Shown piece by piece: positions 9,578 to 18,198 of a DNA stretch of 64,000 bases; position 1 is the stretch's first letter, and every line of letters begins with the position of its first letter. Where the stretch lies: the NCBI GenBank assembly GCA_000720375.1, contig JOAA01000014.1:160788-224787 (forward strand). Reading direction: 5' to 3'. The notes beneath the pieces were generated by a model, which saw only the letters and a list, made by a program, of their open reading frames with translations, had not been told where the DNA came from and made no database searches. Origin of the DNA: Rhodococcus rhodnii (lineage in GTDB: Bacteria > Actinomycetota > Actinomycetes > Mycobacteriales > Pseudonocardiaceae). The position numbers were made by a program, and so were the translations under genes.

Positions 9578-9793
9578 CTACTTCTTCTGGCGGTTGGCGT
9601 TGACCAGGGTCCACACCGAGACCGGCCGCCTGGTGTCGTCCGAGGTGGGTGCCGCGGGCGCCGGCTTGACCGTCGGCGTGGCTTGCGGCTGCGCGCGCTC
9701 GACCCGCGCCCGGGGTTTCGGAGGACTGTCTGCCACGGCTCGTCGTGAGCTCAGTTCTTGGCGGAGTTGGTCGTAGATCGGTGTATCAGTCAC
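9578..9793 (-). CDS. Small hypothetical protein
   Basis: A 71-residue protein beginning VTDTPIYDQLRQELSSR, with a Pro/Ala-rich middle (PQATPTVKPAPAAP) and a basic end (NANRQKK). No known domain is recognised and there is no signal peptide or membrane segment. A GAAGGA element 7 bases before the GTG start at 9793 supports translation, and the gene is cleanly bounded by a hairpin terminator. Its amphipathic N-terminus and disordered tail suggest a small cytoplasmic protein, but nothing more can be said. Confidence 0.6.
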   Translation of the reverse strand: MTDTPIYDQLRQELSSRRAVADSPPKPRARVERAQPQATPTVKPAPAAPTSDDTRRPVSVWTLVNANRQKK

Positions 9794-9908
9794 CGCCGTC
9801 CTTCCGTCGCCGTGGTCGATGCCACAAGATTACGCCCGGTGCGCAAGTCCCTTCACAGCGCCACCCCCATAAGTCGGAGGCGGCGTCAATCCGCCACTCG
9901 GCCGTAGC

Positions 9909-11627
9909 TCACGGCTTCATCTCGTACGCACCGGCCAGTGCGACAACTTGTTGCCAGACCTGGTCGAACGAGGACGTGACCGGCTTGCGGATCGCGGAGA
10001 TCGCCCACTCCTGCTGCGCCGGGGTGGAGCTGCGCTTGCCGTGCAGCGCCGTCGCATGCGCGGAGAAATCCCGCACCAGCACGTCGAACAGCACGCCGAG
10101 CGCGTCCTCGTCGAGTCCGATGATCTCGGCCTGTTCCAGGATCAGCTGGCCGTAGACGATCAGCGTGAACAACTCGCCAAGGGTGAGCGTGAAGTCCAGG
10201 TCCGCCTGCTGGTCGGCGGACGGCGGAGCGGTCCGGATCAGCTCCGCGAACGATTCGGCCTGTTCGGTGAACTGAGCGACGGTCGGAACGTGGGCGAACC
10301 GGCCGTACGCGGCGTGCCAGTCGTGGAACCGGATCTTGCCCAGGCCTCGCGCGGGGCCCTGGCGGAACAGGAACTCGTCGTCCGCGCTGTCGGTACGCGT
10401 CGGCACCGGCGCGTACTCCTGCGGCTGGAACAGGTACGCGGGCATGAACTTCAGGATCAGCGCGAGGTTGACCGCCACGGTTCCTTCGAGCTTGGGCAGG
10501 CCGGTGACGTCGCTCTTGGCCACCGTCGTGAAGCTGTCGGCCTCGAATCCCTTGGCCGCCACGATGTCGCCGAGCAGCCCGATCACCTTCTCGGCCTCGG
10601 TGGTGACCTTCATCTTGGTGATCGGGTTGTACAGCAGGTAGCGGCGGTCGTCCGGGTTCGCGCTGCGGAAGTAGTCCACCGCGCGGTCGGAGAACAGCCG
10701 CATCCCGATCAGCCGGGCGAACGCGTCCACGAAACCAGCGCGCACGTGCGGGAAGTTCGTGACCGGAGTGCCGTACAGGATCCTGTTGTGCGCATGCGTG
10801 ATCGCTTCGTACAGCGCGTGCGTGGCCAGGCCGATCCCGCCGAAGCACAGGTTGAACTTGCCGATGTTGACGGTGTTCAGCGCGGCGGAGAAGGCGGCTT
10901 CGCCGGTGTGCAGGATGTCCTCTGCGGCAACGGGATAGTCGGTCAGCTCGAACTGGGAGACGTACATCTGTGCCGGCACGACGTTGCGCACGACGTCGTA
11001 GTTCGGGTGAGTGGAGTCAGCGGTGAAGAACACGTACTGGTCCGGACCCTCGACGTCGGCGATGCGGCCGAACACCGACACCGTCGTCGCGCAGTCGCCG
11101 TTGCCGATGTAGTACTTCCCGCCGTTCGCGCGGTAGCCGCCAGAGCCGTCGGGAGTCAGCACCATGTCGGTCGCGTAGATGTCGGCGCCGTGCTCCTTTT
11201 CGGACAGCCCGAACGCGGCGACCTGGCCTCGAGCCAGCTCACTGGCGGCCCGTTCGCGGGCCACGGCGTTGTCGCTCTGCCACACCGGCCCGAGGCCGAG
11301 CACGGTGACCTGCCACGGGTACCAGTAGTTGATCCCGTAGAAGCCGAGGACCTCCGACATGGCCGCGACCCGCGCGGTGTCCCAGCGCCGATCCGGGTTG
11401 CCGTCGGCATCGCGCGCGGGCGTGAGGAAGGTGGCGAACACGCCCTGTTCGCCGACGAAGTCGAGGAAGTCCTGGTATCGCACATGGGCGTGGAAGTCGG
11501 CGAGGAGCTTGCGCTTGCCGCGTGACTCGAACCAGTCGATGGTCGCCCGCAGCAGCCGCTTGGTCTCGGCGTCGAAATGGCCAGGGTCGTAGCGGTGCGG
11601 GTGCAGCAACAGGTCAGTGGTCGGCAT
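9909..11627 (-). CDS. Acyl-CoA dehydrogenase family protein (long form)
   Basis: A 572-residue flavoprotein of the acyl-CoA dehydrogenase superfamily, longer than the usual 380-400 aa. Recognisable elements are the FAD-binding AAFGLSEKEHGADIYATDMVL, the beta-domain GGKYYIGNGDC and the helical C-terminal domain with an extra segment, as in the larger FadE/ACOX-like branch. It should catalyse alpha,beta-desaturation of an acyl-CoA in fatty-acid or related catabolism. The ATG at 11627 has GGGAGA 7 bases upstream. It is divergent from a TetR gene, with two palindromes in the shared promoter region, so local TetR control is likely. Confidence 0.87.
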   Translation of the reverse strand: MPTTDLLLHPHRYDPGHFDAETKRLLRATIDWFESRGKRKLLADFHAHVRYQDFLDFVGEQGVFATFLTPARDADGNPDRRWDTARVAAMSEVLGFYGINYWYPWQVTVLGLGPVWQSDNAVARERAASELARGQVAAFGLSEKEHGADIYATDMVLTPDGSGGYRANGGKYYIGNGDCATTVSVFGRIADVEGPDQYVFFTADSTHPNYDVVRNVVPAQMYVSQFELTDYPVAAEDILHTGEAAFSAALNTVNIGKFNLCFGGIGLATHALYEAITHAHNRILYGTPVTNFPHVRAGFVDAFARLIGMRLFSDRAVDYFRSANPDDRRYLLYNPITKMKVTTEAEKVIGLLGDIVAAKGFEADSFTTVAKSDVTGLPKLEGTVAVNLALILKFMPAYLFQPQEYAPVPTRTDSADDEFLFRQGPARGLGKIRFHDWHAAYGRFAHVPTVAQFTEQAESFAELIRTAPPSADQQADLDFTLTLGELFTLIVYGQLILEQAEIIGLDEDALGVLFDVLVRDFSAHATALHGKRSSTPAQQEWAISAIRKPVTSSFDQVWQQVVALAGAYEMKP

Positions 11628-11649
11628 GGCAGGTCTCCCGGACGACTAA

Positions 11650-11689
11650 TACTACTTACGAGTAGTAATAAACTACTGTAGGGTAGTTT
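11650..11689. promoter_or_regulatory. Two operator-like palindromes between acyl-CoA dehydrogenase and TetR genes
   Basis: Two adjacent inverted repeats share a similar half-site. The first is TACTACT-tacg-AGTAGTA (11650-11667). The second is AAACTAC-tgtagg-GTAGTTT (11670-11689). They occupy the 97-base gap between divergent genes, the usual position for operators bound by the neighbouring TetR protein, which would repress both its own gene and the dehydrogenase. Binding is inference; the symmetry is directly visible. Confidence 0.7.
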
Positions 11690-11724
11690 TGTCCAGAGCG
11701 AAAGCCGGGGGAGGACGTGTGGCG

Positions 11725-12348
11725 GTGAGAACACAGGGCAAACGACGCCCGTACGCACCGCGCGTACCCGCCGAGCAGCGCCGTCAACAGCTGCTGGACG
11801 CCGCGCTGCGCGTGGTCGTCACCCAGGGGCACAGCGCCGCCACCATGGATGCCGTCGCCGAGCAAGCCGGCGTCACGAAACCCGTTGTCTACAGCCAGTT
11901 CCGCAGCCGCAACGAACTGCTCACCGCGCTGCTGCGCCGGGAACAGCGCGGTGCCTTCCACCAAGTGGCGAAGATCCTGCCGACTGAGGTCGCGGGCGAT
12001 CCGGCCGCGGAGGTCGCCCGGATGCTGGCTGACTTCCTCGACGCGGTTCAGCAGGCCCCGGACCGCTGGCACTGCATCGTGATGCCGATGGCCGACATGC
12101 CACCGGAGTTCCACGCCGCCAGCGCGAGGGCCCGTTCGCTCGCGCTCGCGCAGGCGGAGAAGATCGCCCGGTGGCTACTGAAAACCATCCAGGCGCCCGC
12201 TGAACTCGACGCCGAGATCGTCGCCCACACCGTGGTCACGCTGTTCGAGATGGCAGCGCGGTTGGTGCTCACCGATCCCGAGCGCTACCAGCCGGAACGA
12301 TTCGTTGCCGCCATCCAGGCGGCCATCGGGCTTACCGCGTCCCGCTAG
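11725..12348 (+). CDS. TetR-family transcriptional regulator
   Basis: A 207-residue TetR repressor. The N-terminal helix-turn-helix reads TMDAVAEQAGVTKPVVYSQF, followed by the usual helical ligand-binding domain. A basic, Arg-rich extension precedes the HTH. The GTG at 11725 lies 9 bases after GGGGGAGGA; the GTG at 11719 is closer than ideal. Divergent from the long acyl-CoA dehydrogenase gene, so it probably senses an acyl-CoA or fatty acid and binds the palindromes at 11650-11689. It overlaps the convergent PAP2 gene by 17 bases. Confidence 0.88.
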   Translation: MRTQGKRRPYAPRVPAEQRRQQLLDAALRVVVTQGHSAATMDAVAEQAGVTKPVVYSQFRSRNELLTALLRREQRGAFHQVAKILPTEVAGDPAAEVARMLADFLDAVQQAPDRWHCIVMPMADMPPEFHAASARARSLALAQAEKIARWLLKTIQAPAELDAEIVAHTVVTLFEMAARLVLTDPERYQPERFVAAIQAAIGLTASR

Positions 12349-13009
12349 CCAAGGGTTGTTGGCGCTCAACGGCTGTCTGCGCGCGTCGACCCGCCACGCG
12401 ATCAATCAGTAGCGCGGTCGTCAGGACAACGGCGATAGCCACGCCTGCGCCGCCCACAGTGTCGGTGACGTAGTGGTACTTCATACCCACGAGAGCCGTG
12501 GCGCCGATGACGGCGATGACGAGCGCCCCCACGATGGCCAGGATCAGCCACGACTTCCGCAGGGGCACCGTGGCGAGCACCAGCACGGTCAGCACGGACA
12601 CCATCCCGGTGGTGTGCCCGCTGGGAAACGCCAACGACCCGTCGTTGATGGTCCGGCCGAACAGCGGCTTCAGGACAGGGCTGCTGAGCAGGGACGCGAT
12701 CAACGGCCCGGCGACCGCGAGAACCGCCAGCCGGGGCCGGTGCCGGGCGATCGCGACCATCACGATCAGGCCGATCACGACGACCAGGAGGACAGGCTCG
12801 GTGGGCACCAACATCGCCTCAAGCAACCCACGTTCGCCGACGAACTGCTTGTACACCGCCCAGTAGACGTTCTCGTCCAGCGCGCTGCCGACCCGCTTGC
12901 CGCTGAAAAGTAAGCCGAGTGCGGCGACGACCAGGCCACTCACCGCGGCGAGGACAACAAAAAGCGGGACGAGCCCTGCTGGGACCAGTCGGGTGGTCGT
13001 CGGATGCAC
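12332..13009 (-). CDS. PAP2-family membrane phosphatase
   Basis: A 225-residue integral membrane protein with about six hydrophobic segments. The three phosphatase motifs are in order but slightly divergent: KPLFGR, the central SLAFPSGHTTG, and MKYHYVTDTVGG carrying the third-motif His and Asp. PAP2 enzymes remove phosphate from lipid phosphates such as phosphatidic acid or undecaprenyl-pyrophosphate on the outer face of the membrane. The specific substrate is unknown. The 3' end overlaps the convergent TetR gene. Confidence 0.85.
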   Translation of the reverse strand: MHPTTTRLVPAGLVPLFVVLAAVSGLVVAALGLLFSGKRVGSALDENVYWAVYKQFVGERGLLEAMLVPTEPVLLVVVIGLIVMVAIARHRPRLAVLAVAGPLIASLLSSPVLKPLFGRTINDGSLAFPSGHTTGMVSVLTVLVLATVPLRKSWLILAIVGALVIAVIGATALVGMKYHYVTDTVGGAGVAIAVVLTTALLIDRVAGRRAQTAVERQQPLASGTR

Positions 13010-13072
13010 CGTTCCACTATGCCGGACGAAAACAGCTCGCGATCACTCCGGCACTGTGTGCACCATCCCCCG

Positions 13073-14692
13073 GTGGGATTCCTCGACGCGAGCGCGCTCG
13101 CATACCGGCTGCCCGATGGGCGAGAACTGTTCCGTGACGTGACGTTTCGCGCGAGCGCGGGCTCGGTCGTGTCCGTCGTCGGCGCGAACGGTGTCGGGAA
13201 GACCACATTGCTGAGAATCCTCGGCGGCGAGTTATCGCCCATGGAAGGCGGCGTCCGCGTCGAAGGCGGTCTGGCGGTCATGCCGCAGTTCGTCGGCTCG
13301 GTCCGTGACGACCGCACCGTGCGCGACCTCCTGCTTGCCGCGGCGCCGATGGCGCTGCAGAAAGCCGCGGCGGAGCTGGACGACGTCGAGCTCGCGTTGA
13401 TGGAGGACGACAGCGAACCGGTCCAGATGCGTTACGCGGAAGCGCTTGCGTCGTGGGGTGAAGCAGGCGGCTACGCGGCCGAGGTCCTCTGGGACACGGT
13501 CACCGTGGCCGCGCTCGGCGTGCCGTACGACCGCGCCAAATACCGTGGCGTGAAGACGCTCTCCGGTGGCGAGCAGAAGCGGCTCGTGCTGGAGGCGTTG
13601 CTGCGCGGGCCGGAACAGGTGCTGTTGCTTGACGAGCCGGACAACTATCTAGACGTGCCCGGCAAGCGATGGCTGGAGGAACGGCTGGCCGAGACGCCTA
13701 AGGCCGTCTTGCTCGTCAGCCACGACCGTGAACTGTTGTCGGTTGCCGCGACGCACGTCGTCACAGTGGAAGGCGGCAGCGCATGGGTGCACCCCGGTGG
13801 GTTCGGCACGTGGCACGAGGCTAGGGAAGCGCGTTGGGAACGGATCGCTGAGCAACGCACGCGCTGGGAGGAGAAGCACGAACAGCTACGCCAGCTCGTG
13901 ATCACCCTGCGCCAGCAGGCCTCGTACAACGACGGCATGGCGTCGCGGTACCAAGCCGCGCAGACCCGGTTGCGCAAGTTCGAGGAGCCAGGGCCGCCTC
14001 CGTTGCCGCCCAAACAGGAGCGGCTCAAGCCACGACTGCGTGGCGGCCGTACCGGGGTCAGGGCGATCACCTGCGAGAACCTTGAGCTGGCCGGCCTGAT
14101 GAAGCCGTTCGACCTGGAGATCTTCTTCGCTGACCGGGTGTGCGTGCTCGGCTCGAACGGCTCGGGCAAGAGCCATTTCCTCCGGCTCCTCGCGGGGGAC
14201 ACCGTGGAGCACAGCGGGGTGGCACGGCTCGGCGCGCGGGTTGTGCCTGGCTTGTTCGCGCAGACGCACGAGCACCCGGAGTGGGTCGGCCGGACGCTCG
14301 TGGACATCCTGTGGCACGGCGACGACACGCGTCCGGGCATCGACCGTGACCAGGCAATCGCCGCGTTGTCCAGGTACGGCCTCGCCGCGCAGAACGACCA
14401 GCGGTTCGAGACGTTGTCCGGCGGTCAGCAGGCCCGGCTGCAGGTGCTCCTGCTGGAGCTGTCCGGTGCGACCTTGCTGCTGCTCGACGAGCCGACCGAC
14501 AACCTCGACCTGAACTCGGCCGAGGCTTTGCAGGCCGCGCTCGCGCAGTTCACCGGTACGGTCGTGGCGGTGACGCACGACCGGTGGTTCGCGCGGTCCT
14601 TCGACCGCTTCGTGCTGTTCCGCTCGGACGGCGAAGTGTCCGAAGTGGACGAGCCGGTCTGGGACGAGGAGAGGGTGCGGCGGGCTCGATGA
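13073..14692 (+). CDS. ABC-F family duplicated ATPase
   Basis: A soluble protein with two ABC ATPase modules and no membrane domain. First module: GANGVGKTT, LSGGEQKRL, VLLLDEPDNYLD. Second module: GSNGSGKSH, LSGGQQARL, LLLLDEPTDNLD. They are joined by a charged helical linker (about residues 240-320), the ribosome-contacting region of ABC-F proteins. These act on ribosomes, either as translation factors or as antibiotic resistance proteins. The GTG at 13073 gives the typical start MGFLDASALAYRLPDGR; an ATG at 13019 is a possible alternative. The gene overlaps the following oxidoreductase by ATGA, implying translational coupling. I cannot say whether it confers resistance. Confidence 0.88.
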   Translation: MGFLDASALAYRLPDGRELFRDVTFRASAGSVVSVVGANGVGKTTLLRILGGELSPMEGGVRVEGGLAVMPQFVGSVRDDRTVRDLLLAAAPMALQKAAAELDDVELALMEDDSEPVQMRYAEALASWGEAGGYAAEVLWDTVTVAALGVPYDRAKYRGVKTLSGGEQKRLVLEALLRGPEQVLLLDEPDNYLDVPGKRWLEERLAETPKAVLLVSHDRELLSVAATHVVTVEGGSAWVHPGGFGTWHEAREARWERIAEQRTRWEEKHEQLRQLVITLRQQASYNDGMASRYQAAQTRLRKFEEPGPPPLPPKQERLKPRLRGGRTGVRAITCENLELAGLMKPFDLEIFFADRVCVLGSNGSGKSHFLRLLAGDTVEHSGVARLGARVVPGLFAQTHEHPEWVGRTLVDILWHGDDTRPGIDRDQAIAALSRYGLAAQNDQRFETLSGGQQARLQVLLLELSGATLLLLDEPTDNLDLNSAEALQAALAQFTGTVVAVTHDRWFARSFDRFVLFRSDGEVSEVDEPVWDEERVRRAR

Positions 14693-16167
14693 ACGATGTG
14701 GTCATTGTCGGCGGCGGGCACAACGGGCTGGTCGCGGCGGCGTATCTGGCTCGTGCCGGGCTGTCCGTGCTCGTGCTGGAGCGGCGCGCCGAGGCGGGCG
14801 GCGCGGCGGTGTCGTTTCGGGCGTTCGACTCCGTCGACGTCCGGCTGTCGCGCTACTCGTACCTCGTCAGCCTGCTGCCGCGCAAGATCATCAAGGACCT
14901 CGGGCTGAACGTCGAACTCCGGCGGCGCCGGATTTCCTCGTACACGCCGGTGGGTACGGGTGGGCTGCTGGTCGACACCGAGGACGCCACGTCTCTGGGA
15001 GCGGAGTCGGAAGCCTGGCAACGGTTCTACGCGATGACGGCGTCCGTCGCCGAGCGGGTCTTCCCGACGCTGACCGAACCGTTGCCCGGCAAGGATTCGC
15101 TGCGTGCGCTCATCGGCGACGACTACGCCTGGAATGTCCTGTTCGAGCAGCCGTTGAGCGAAGTGATCGAGTCGACCTTCGCCGACGACACCGTGCGCGG
15201 AGTCGTGCTGACCGACGCGCTGATCGGCACGTTCGCGCCCGCCGACGATCCGTTGCTGCGGCAGAACAGGTGCTTCCTGTACCACGTGATCGGCAACGGC
15301 ACGGGTGACTGGGACGTGCCGGTCGGCGGAATGGGTGCGGTCACCGGGGAACTCGCCAGGGTCGCGGTGGCCGCCGGGGCACGGATCGTGACCGGCGCCG
15401 AGGTGACGTCGATCGATCCTTCCGGTGAGGTGACGTACCGGATCGGGGACGAGGAACGGACTGTCGCGGGTGGACACATTCTCGCCAACGTCTCGCCGGA
15501 CAACCTCGCTGCCCTACTCGGTGAAACGCCTGACGTGCAACCGGAAGGCGCCCAACTGAAGGTGAACATGGTGTTGCGCGGGCTGCCTCGGCTCAAGGAC
15601 AGCGGCGTCGACCCACGGGACGCCTTCGCCGGGACGTTCCATGTCAACGAGGGCTACCAGCAGCTGGCCAGGGCCTATGCCGAGGCTGAGAGCGGCCGGA
15701 TCCCGAGCCTGCCGCCGTGCGAGATCTACTGCCACTCGCTGACCGATCCGTCCATCCTCGGGCAGGCGGAACAAGCCGCGGGCATGCAGACGCTGACCTT
15801 GTTCGGCCTGCACATGCCCGCCCGGCTTTTCCGTGCGGACAACGAGAAGGCCAGGCAAGAGGCGCTGCGGGCGACGCTGACGTCGTTGAACAGCGTTCTA
15901 GCGGAGTCCATTGAGGACTGTCTGGTGCCCGGCTGCGTCGAGGCCAAGACACCGGTCGACCTGGAGAACGAGCTCGGCCTGCCCGCCGGGCACATCTTCC
16001 ACGGTGACCTCTCGTGGCCGTACGCCGACGAGGGCCAGGAAGGCACCTGGGGCGTGGAGACCGCACACGATCGGGTGCTTTTGTGCGGCGCCGGTGCCCG
16101 GCGCGGCGGCGGAGTCAGTGGCATTCCGGGGCACAACGCGGCGATGAAAGTACTGAGAAGTCGCTGA
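14689..16167 (+). CDS. NAD(P)/FAD-dependent oxidoreductase (phytoene-desaturase/PYROXD2-like)
   Basis: A 492-residue FAD enzyme of the CrtI/PYROXD2 superfamily. The Rossmann dinucleotide motif is VVIVGGGHNGLVAAAYLARAG at the N-terminus, followed by the conserved ERRAEAGGAAVS. The C-terminus has the FAD-binding LLCGAGARRGGGVSGIPGHN. Such proteins desaturate or isomerise hydrophobic substrates, but bacterial members close to PYROXD2 have no settled role. The ATG at 14689 overlaps the TGA of the ABC-F gene, so the two form an operon. No carotenoid genes are nearby, which argues against a carotenoid role. Confidence 0.87.
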   Translation: MNDVVIVGGGHNGLVAAAYLARAGLSVLVLERRAEAGGAAVSFRAFDSVDVRLSRYSYLVSLLPRKIIKDLGLNVELRRRRISSYTPVGTGGLLVDTEDATSLGAESEAWQRFYAMTASVAERVFPTLTEPLPGKDSLRALIGDDYAWNVLFEQPLSEVIESTFADDTVRGVVLTDALIGTFAPADDPLLRQNRCFLYHVIGNGTGDWDVPVGGMGAVTGELARVAVAAGARIVTGAEVTSIDPSGEVTYRIGDEERTVAGGHILANVSPDNLAALLGETPDVQPEGAQLKVNMVLRGLPRLKDSGVDPRDAFAGTFHVNEGYQQLARAYAEAESGRIPSLPPCEIYCHSLTDPSILGQAEQAAGMQTLTLFGLHMPARLFRADNEKARQEALRATLTSLNSVLAESIEDCLVPGCVEAKTPVDLENELGLPAGHIFHGDLSWPYADEGQEGTWGVETAHDRVLLCGAGARRGGGVSGIPGHNAAMKVLRSR

Positions 16168-16196
16168 GACCAGGGGTCTCGTGGTACTCGTGACGC

Positions 16197-16892
16197 ATGC
16201 AGCGGGACTACGTGGACAACTACTGCGAGCGGACCGACGGTTCGTTTTGGAGTGAACCGCTCAACGCCGTCAGCAATGTGTCCTTCCTGATCGCCTCGAT
16301 CGCCGCGTGGCTCCTCATCCGCCGTACCGCCCGTGCCGCGGGCAAACCGGCGGTGGAGCTGTACGTGCTGCCCGTGCTGATCTTCGTGATCTTCTTCGGC
16401 AGCAGTGCCTTCCACACCACCGCGACCCGCTGGGGCCTGGCCCTGGACAGCGGGTCGATCGGGGTGTTCATGCTCTACTTCATCGTGCTGTGGGCGCGGC
16501 TGTACTGGGACCTGCCGTGGTCAAGGGCCTGGATCGCGGCACCGATCTTCCTGGCGTGGACCACGCTGATCAGCGTCCTGCCGATCCGGATGCCCGGTAC
16601 GTACCTGTCCGCGGTGCTCGGCCTGCTCGTGCTCGCCGGCCTGCTCTTCTGGTCACGGCACGCCGACCGCAAGACGCACTGGCGTTGGTACGCCACCACA
16701 GCGCTCGTGTTCGCCGTCTCGCTGACGTCCCGCACGCTGGACGAGCCGCTGTGCGCGGAGATACCCATCGGCACGCACTACATCTGGCACACGCTCAACG
16801 GTGTCGTGCTGTACCTCGTCACGCATGCGGCGATCGTGCGGTGGCGTCAGCTGCAGGAGGTGGCTACCCGAGAACCTCTTGAATCGCGTTGA
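16197..16892 (+). CDS. Ceramidase-like (CREST) integral membrane protein
   Basis: A 231-residue protein with about seven membrane helices. The start DNYCERTDGSFWSEPLNAVSN is the signature opening of alkaline-ceramidase-like proteins, which belong to the CREST hydrolase superfamily. Conserved metal-ligand candidates are Ser/His in GSSAFHTT, Asp in ALDSGS and the two His of GTHYIWHTLNG. Relatives hydrolyse amide bonds in lipids; bacterial substrates are mostly unknown. It sits 29 bases after the oxidoreductase gene on the same strand and overlaps the convergent rocD by 29 bases. Confidence 0.82.
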   Translation: MQRDYVDNYCERTDGSFWSEPLNAVSNVSFLIASIAAWLLIRRTARAAGKPAVELYVLPVLIFVIFFGSSAFHTTATRWGLALDSGSIGVFMLYFIVLWARLYWDLPWSRAWIAAPIFLAWTTLISVLPIRMPGTYLSAVLGLLVLAGLLFWSRHADRKTHWRWYATTALVFAVSLTSRTLDEPLCAEIPIGTHYIWHTLNGVVLYLVTHAAIVRWRQLQEVATREPLESR

Positions 16893-18069
16893 CGCCGAAG
16901 TCGATCTCCTCGCGGGTGATCACCAACGGCGGCGCCACGCGCAGCGTGTTCTCCTGCGTCTGCTTGCACAGCACGCCCCGCTCGGCGAGCGCCATGGACG
17001 CGTCCCAACCGGTGGGGCCGCCCTCGGCGATCTGCACGCCCGCCCACAGGCCGCGGCCACGGACCTCGGCGACACCGTCGAGTTCACCGAGGCGGGAGTG
17101 CAGGTACGCGCCGAGTTCGCGGGAGCGTTCCTGGAACTCGCCCGTGGCCAGCAGTCGCACCACGGCCCGGCCGATGGCACACGCCAGCGGGTTGCCGCCG
17201 AAGGTTGAACCGTGCTCGCCGGGCTTGAGCAGGCCGAGGATGTCGCCGCGGCCGACCACAGCCGACACCGGCATGATCCCGCCGCCCAGCGCCTTGCCCA
17301 ACGTGTAGAGATCCGCGCGTACGCCTTCGTGGTCGAGTGCCAGCAACGCGCCGGTGCGGGCGAGACCGGACTGGATCTCGTCGGCGATGAACAACGTGTT
17401 GGTGTCGTCGCAGATCTGGCGTACTTCGGCCATGTAGCCCTTCGGCGGAACGATCACGCCCGCCTCGCCCTGGATCGGCTCGAGCAGCACGGCCGCCGTG
17501 CGGTCGGTGACCGCGGCGCGCAACGCGTCGATGTCGCCGTACGGCACTACCTTGAAGCCCGGGGTGTACGGGCCGAAGTCGTTGCGGGCGTCCGAGTCGG
17601 TGGAGAAGGAGATGATCGTGGTGGTGCGGCCGTGGAAGTTCGAGCCGGCCACGATGATCTCCGCGGTGCCGTCCGGCACGCCTTTCACCTGGTAGGCCCA
17701 CTTCCGGGCGAGCTTCACGGCCGATTCGACCGCTTCGGCGCCGGAGTTGGCGGGCAGGACCATCTCGGTGCCGGTCAGCTCGGCCAGCTCACCGCAGAAC
17801 AGCCCGAACTGGTCGTGGTGGAACGCCCTGCTGGTCAGCGTCAGGCGGTCGAGCTGGGCCTTGGCGGCGGCGATCAGGTCGGGGTGGCGGTGCCCGAAGT
17901 TCAGCGCCGAATACCCGGCGAGCAGATCGAGGTAGCGCCGACCGTCCACATCGGTCATCCAGGCGCCTTCGCCCTCGGCGAGGACCACCGGCAGCGGGTG
18001 GTAGTTGTGCGCGCTCCATCGCTCGTCCAGCGCGATGTAGTCACGTGTGGTGGCGGCGTCCGCAGTCAT
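16864..18069 (-). CDS. rocD: Ornithine aminotransferase
   Basis: A 401-residue class III PLP aminotransferase that converts ornithine plus a 2-oxo acid to glutamate-semialdehyde plus an amino acid in arginine/ornithine catabolism. Diagnostic features are the start RWSAHNYHPLPVVLAEGEG, NSGAEAVESAVKLARKW, EPIQGEAGVIVPPKGY, the PLP-contacting FIADEIQSGLARTG and the Schiff-base Lys in TLGKALGGG. Length matches RocD. Actinobacterial rocD often sits with a dimethylargininase and an Lrp regulator; neither is present here. The gene is divergent from ppk2 with 129 bases between. Confidence 0.92.
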   Translation of the reverse strand: MTADAATTRDYIALDERWSAHNYHPLPVVLAEGEGAWMTDVDGRRYLDLLAGYSALNFGHRHPDLIAAAKAQLDRLTLTSRAFHHDQFGLFCGELAELTGTEMVLPANSGAEAVESAVKLARKWAYQVKGVPDGTAEIIVAGSNFHGRTTTIISFSTDSDARNDFGPYTPGFKVVPYGDIDALRAAVTDRTAAVLLEPIQGEAGVIVPPKGYMAEVRQICDDTNTLFIADEIQSGLARTGALLALDHEGVRADLYTLGKALGGGIMPVSAVVGRGDILGLLKPGEHGSTFGGNPLACAIGRAVVRLLATGEFQERSRELGAYLHSRLGELDGVAEVRGRGLWAGVQIAEGGPTGWDASMALAERGVLCKQTQENTLRVAPPLVITREEIDFGVNAIQEVLG

Positions 18070-18198
18070 ATCGACAGGTTAAGCCCTGATTGCGGCGATT
18101 TCAGCCGATGGGCGTTGCTTACAGTGACGATTCGTTGCGTGATTGGGGGTTCCGATGTTCGATCATTGTTCCGGCGGCTGGTCGGATATTCTCCCCGG

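Noticed and set aside
9948..11525. A 525-codon plus-strand frame opposite the long acyl-CoA dehydrogenase
   Set aside because: Antisense to a well-supported gene; Val/Gly/Arg-rich translation without any motif or ribosome binding site.
13073..14692. ABC transporter ATPase subunit
   Set aside because: Two ATPase modules with an ABC-F linker and no membrane-spanning partner.
14689..16167. Carotenoid biosynthesis (crtI)
   Set aside because: No crtB, crtE or other carotenoid genes are near and the sequence is closer to the PYROXD2-like group.
17212..18198. A plus-strand extension of ppk2 across rocD
   Set aside because: Antisense to rocD and not PPK2-like; the conserved enzyme starts at 18199.
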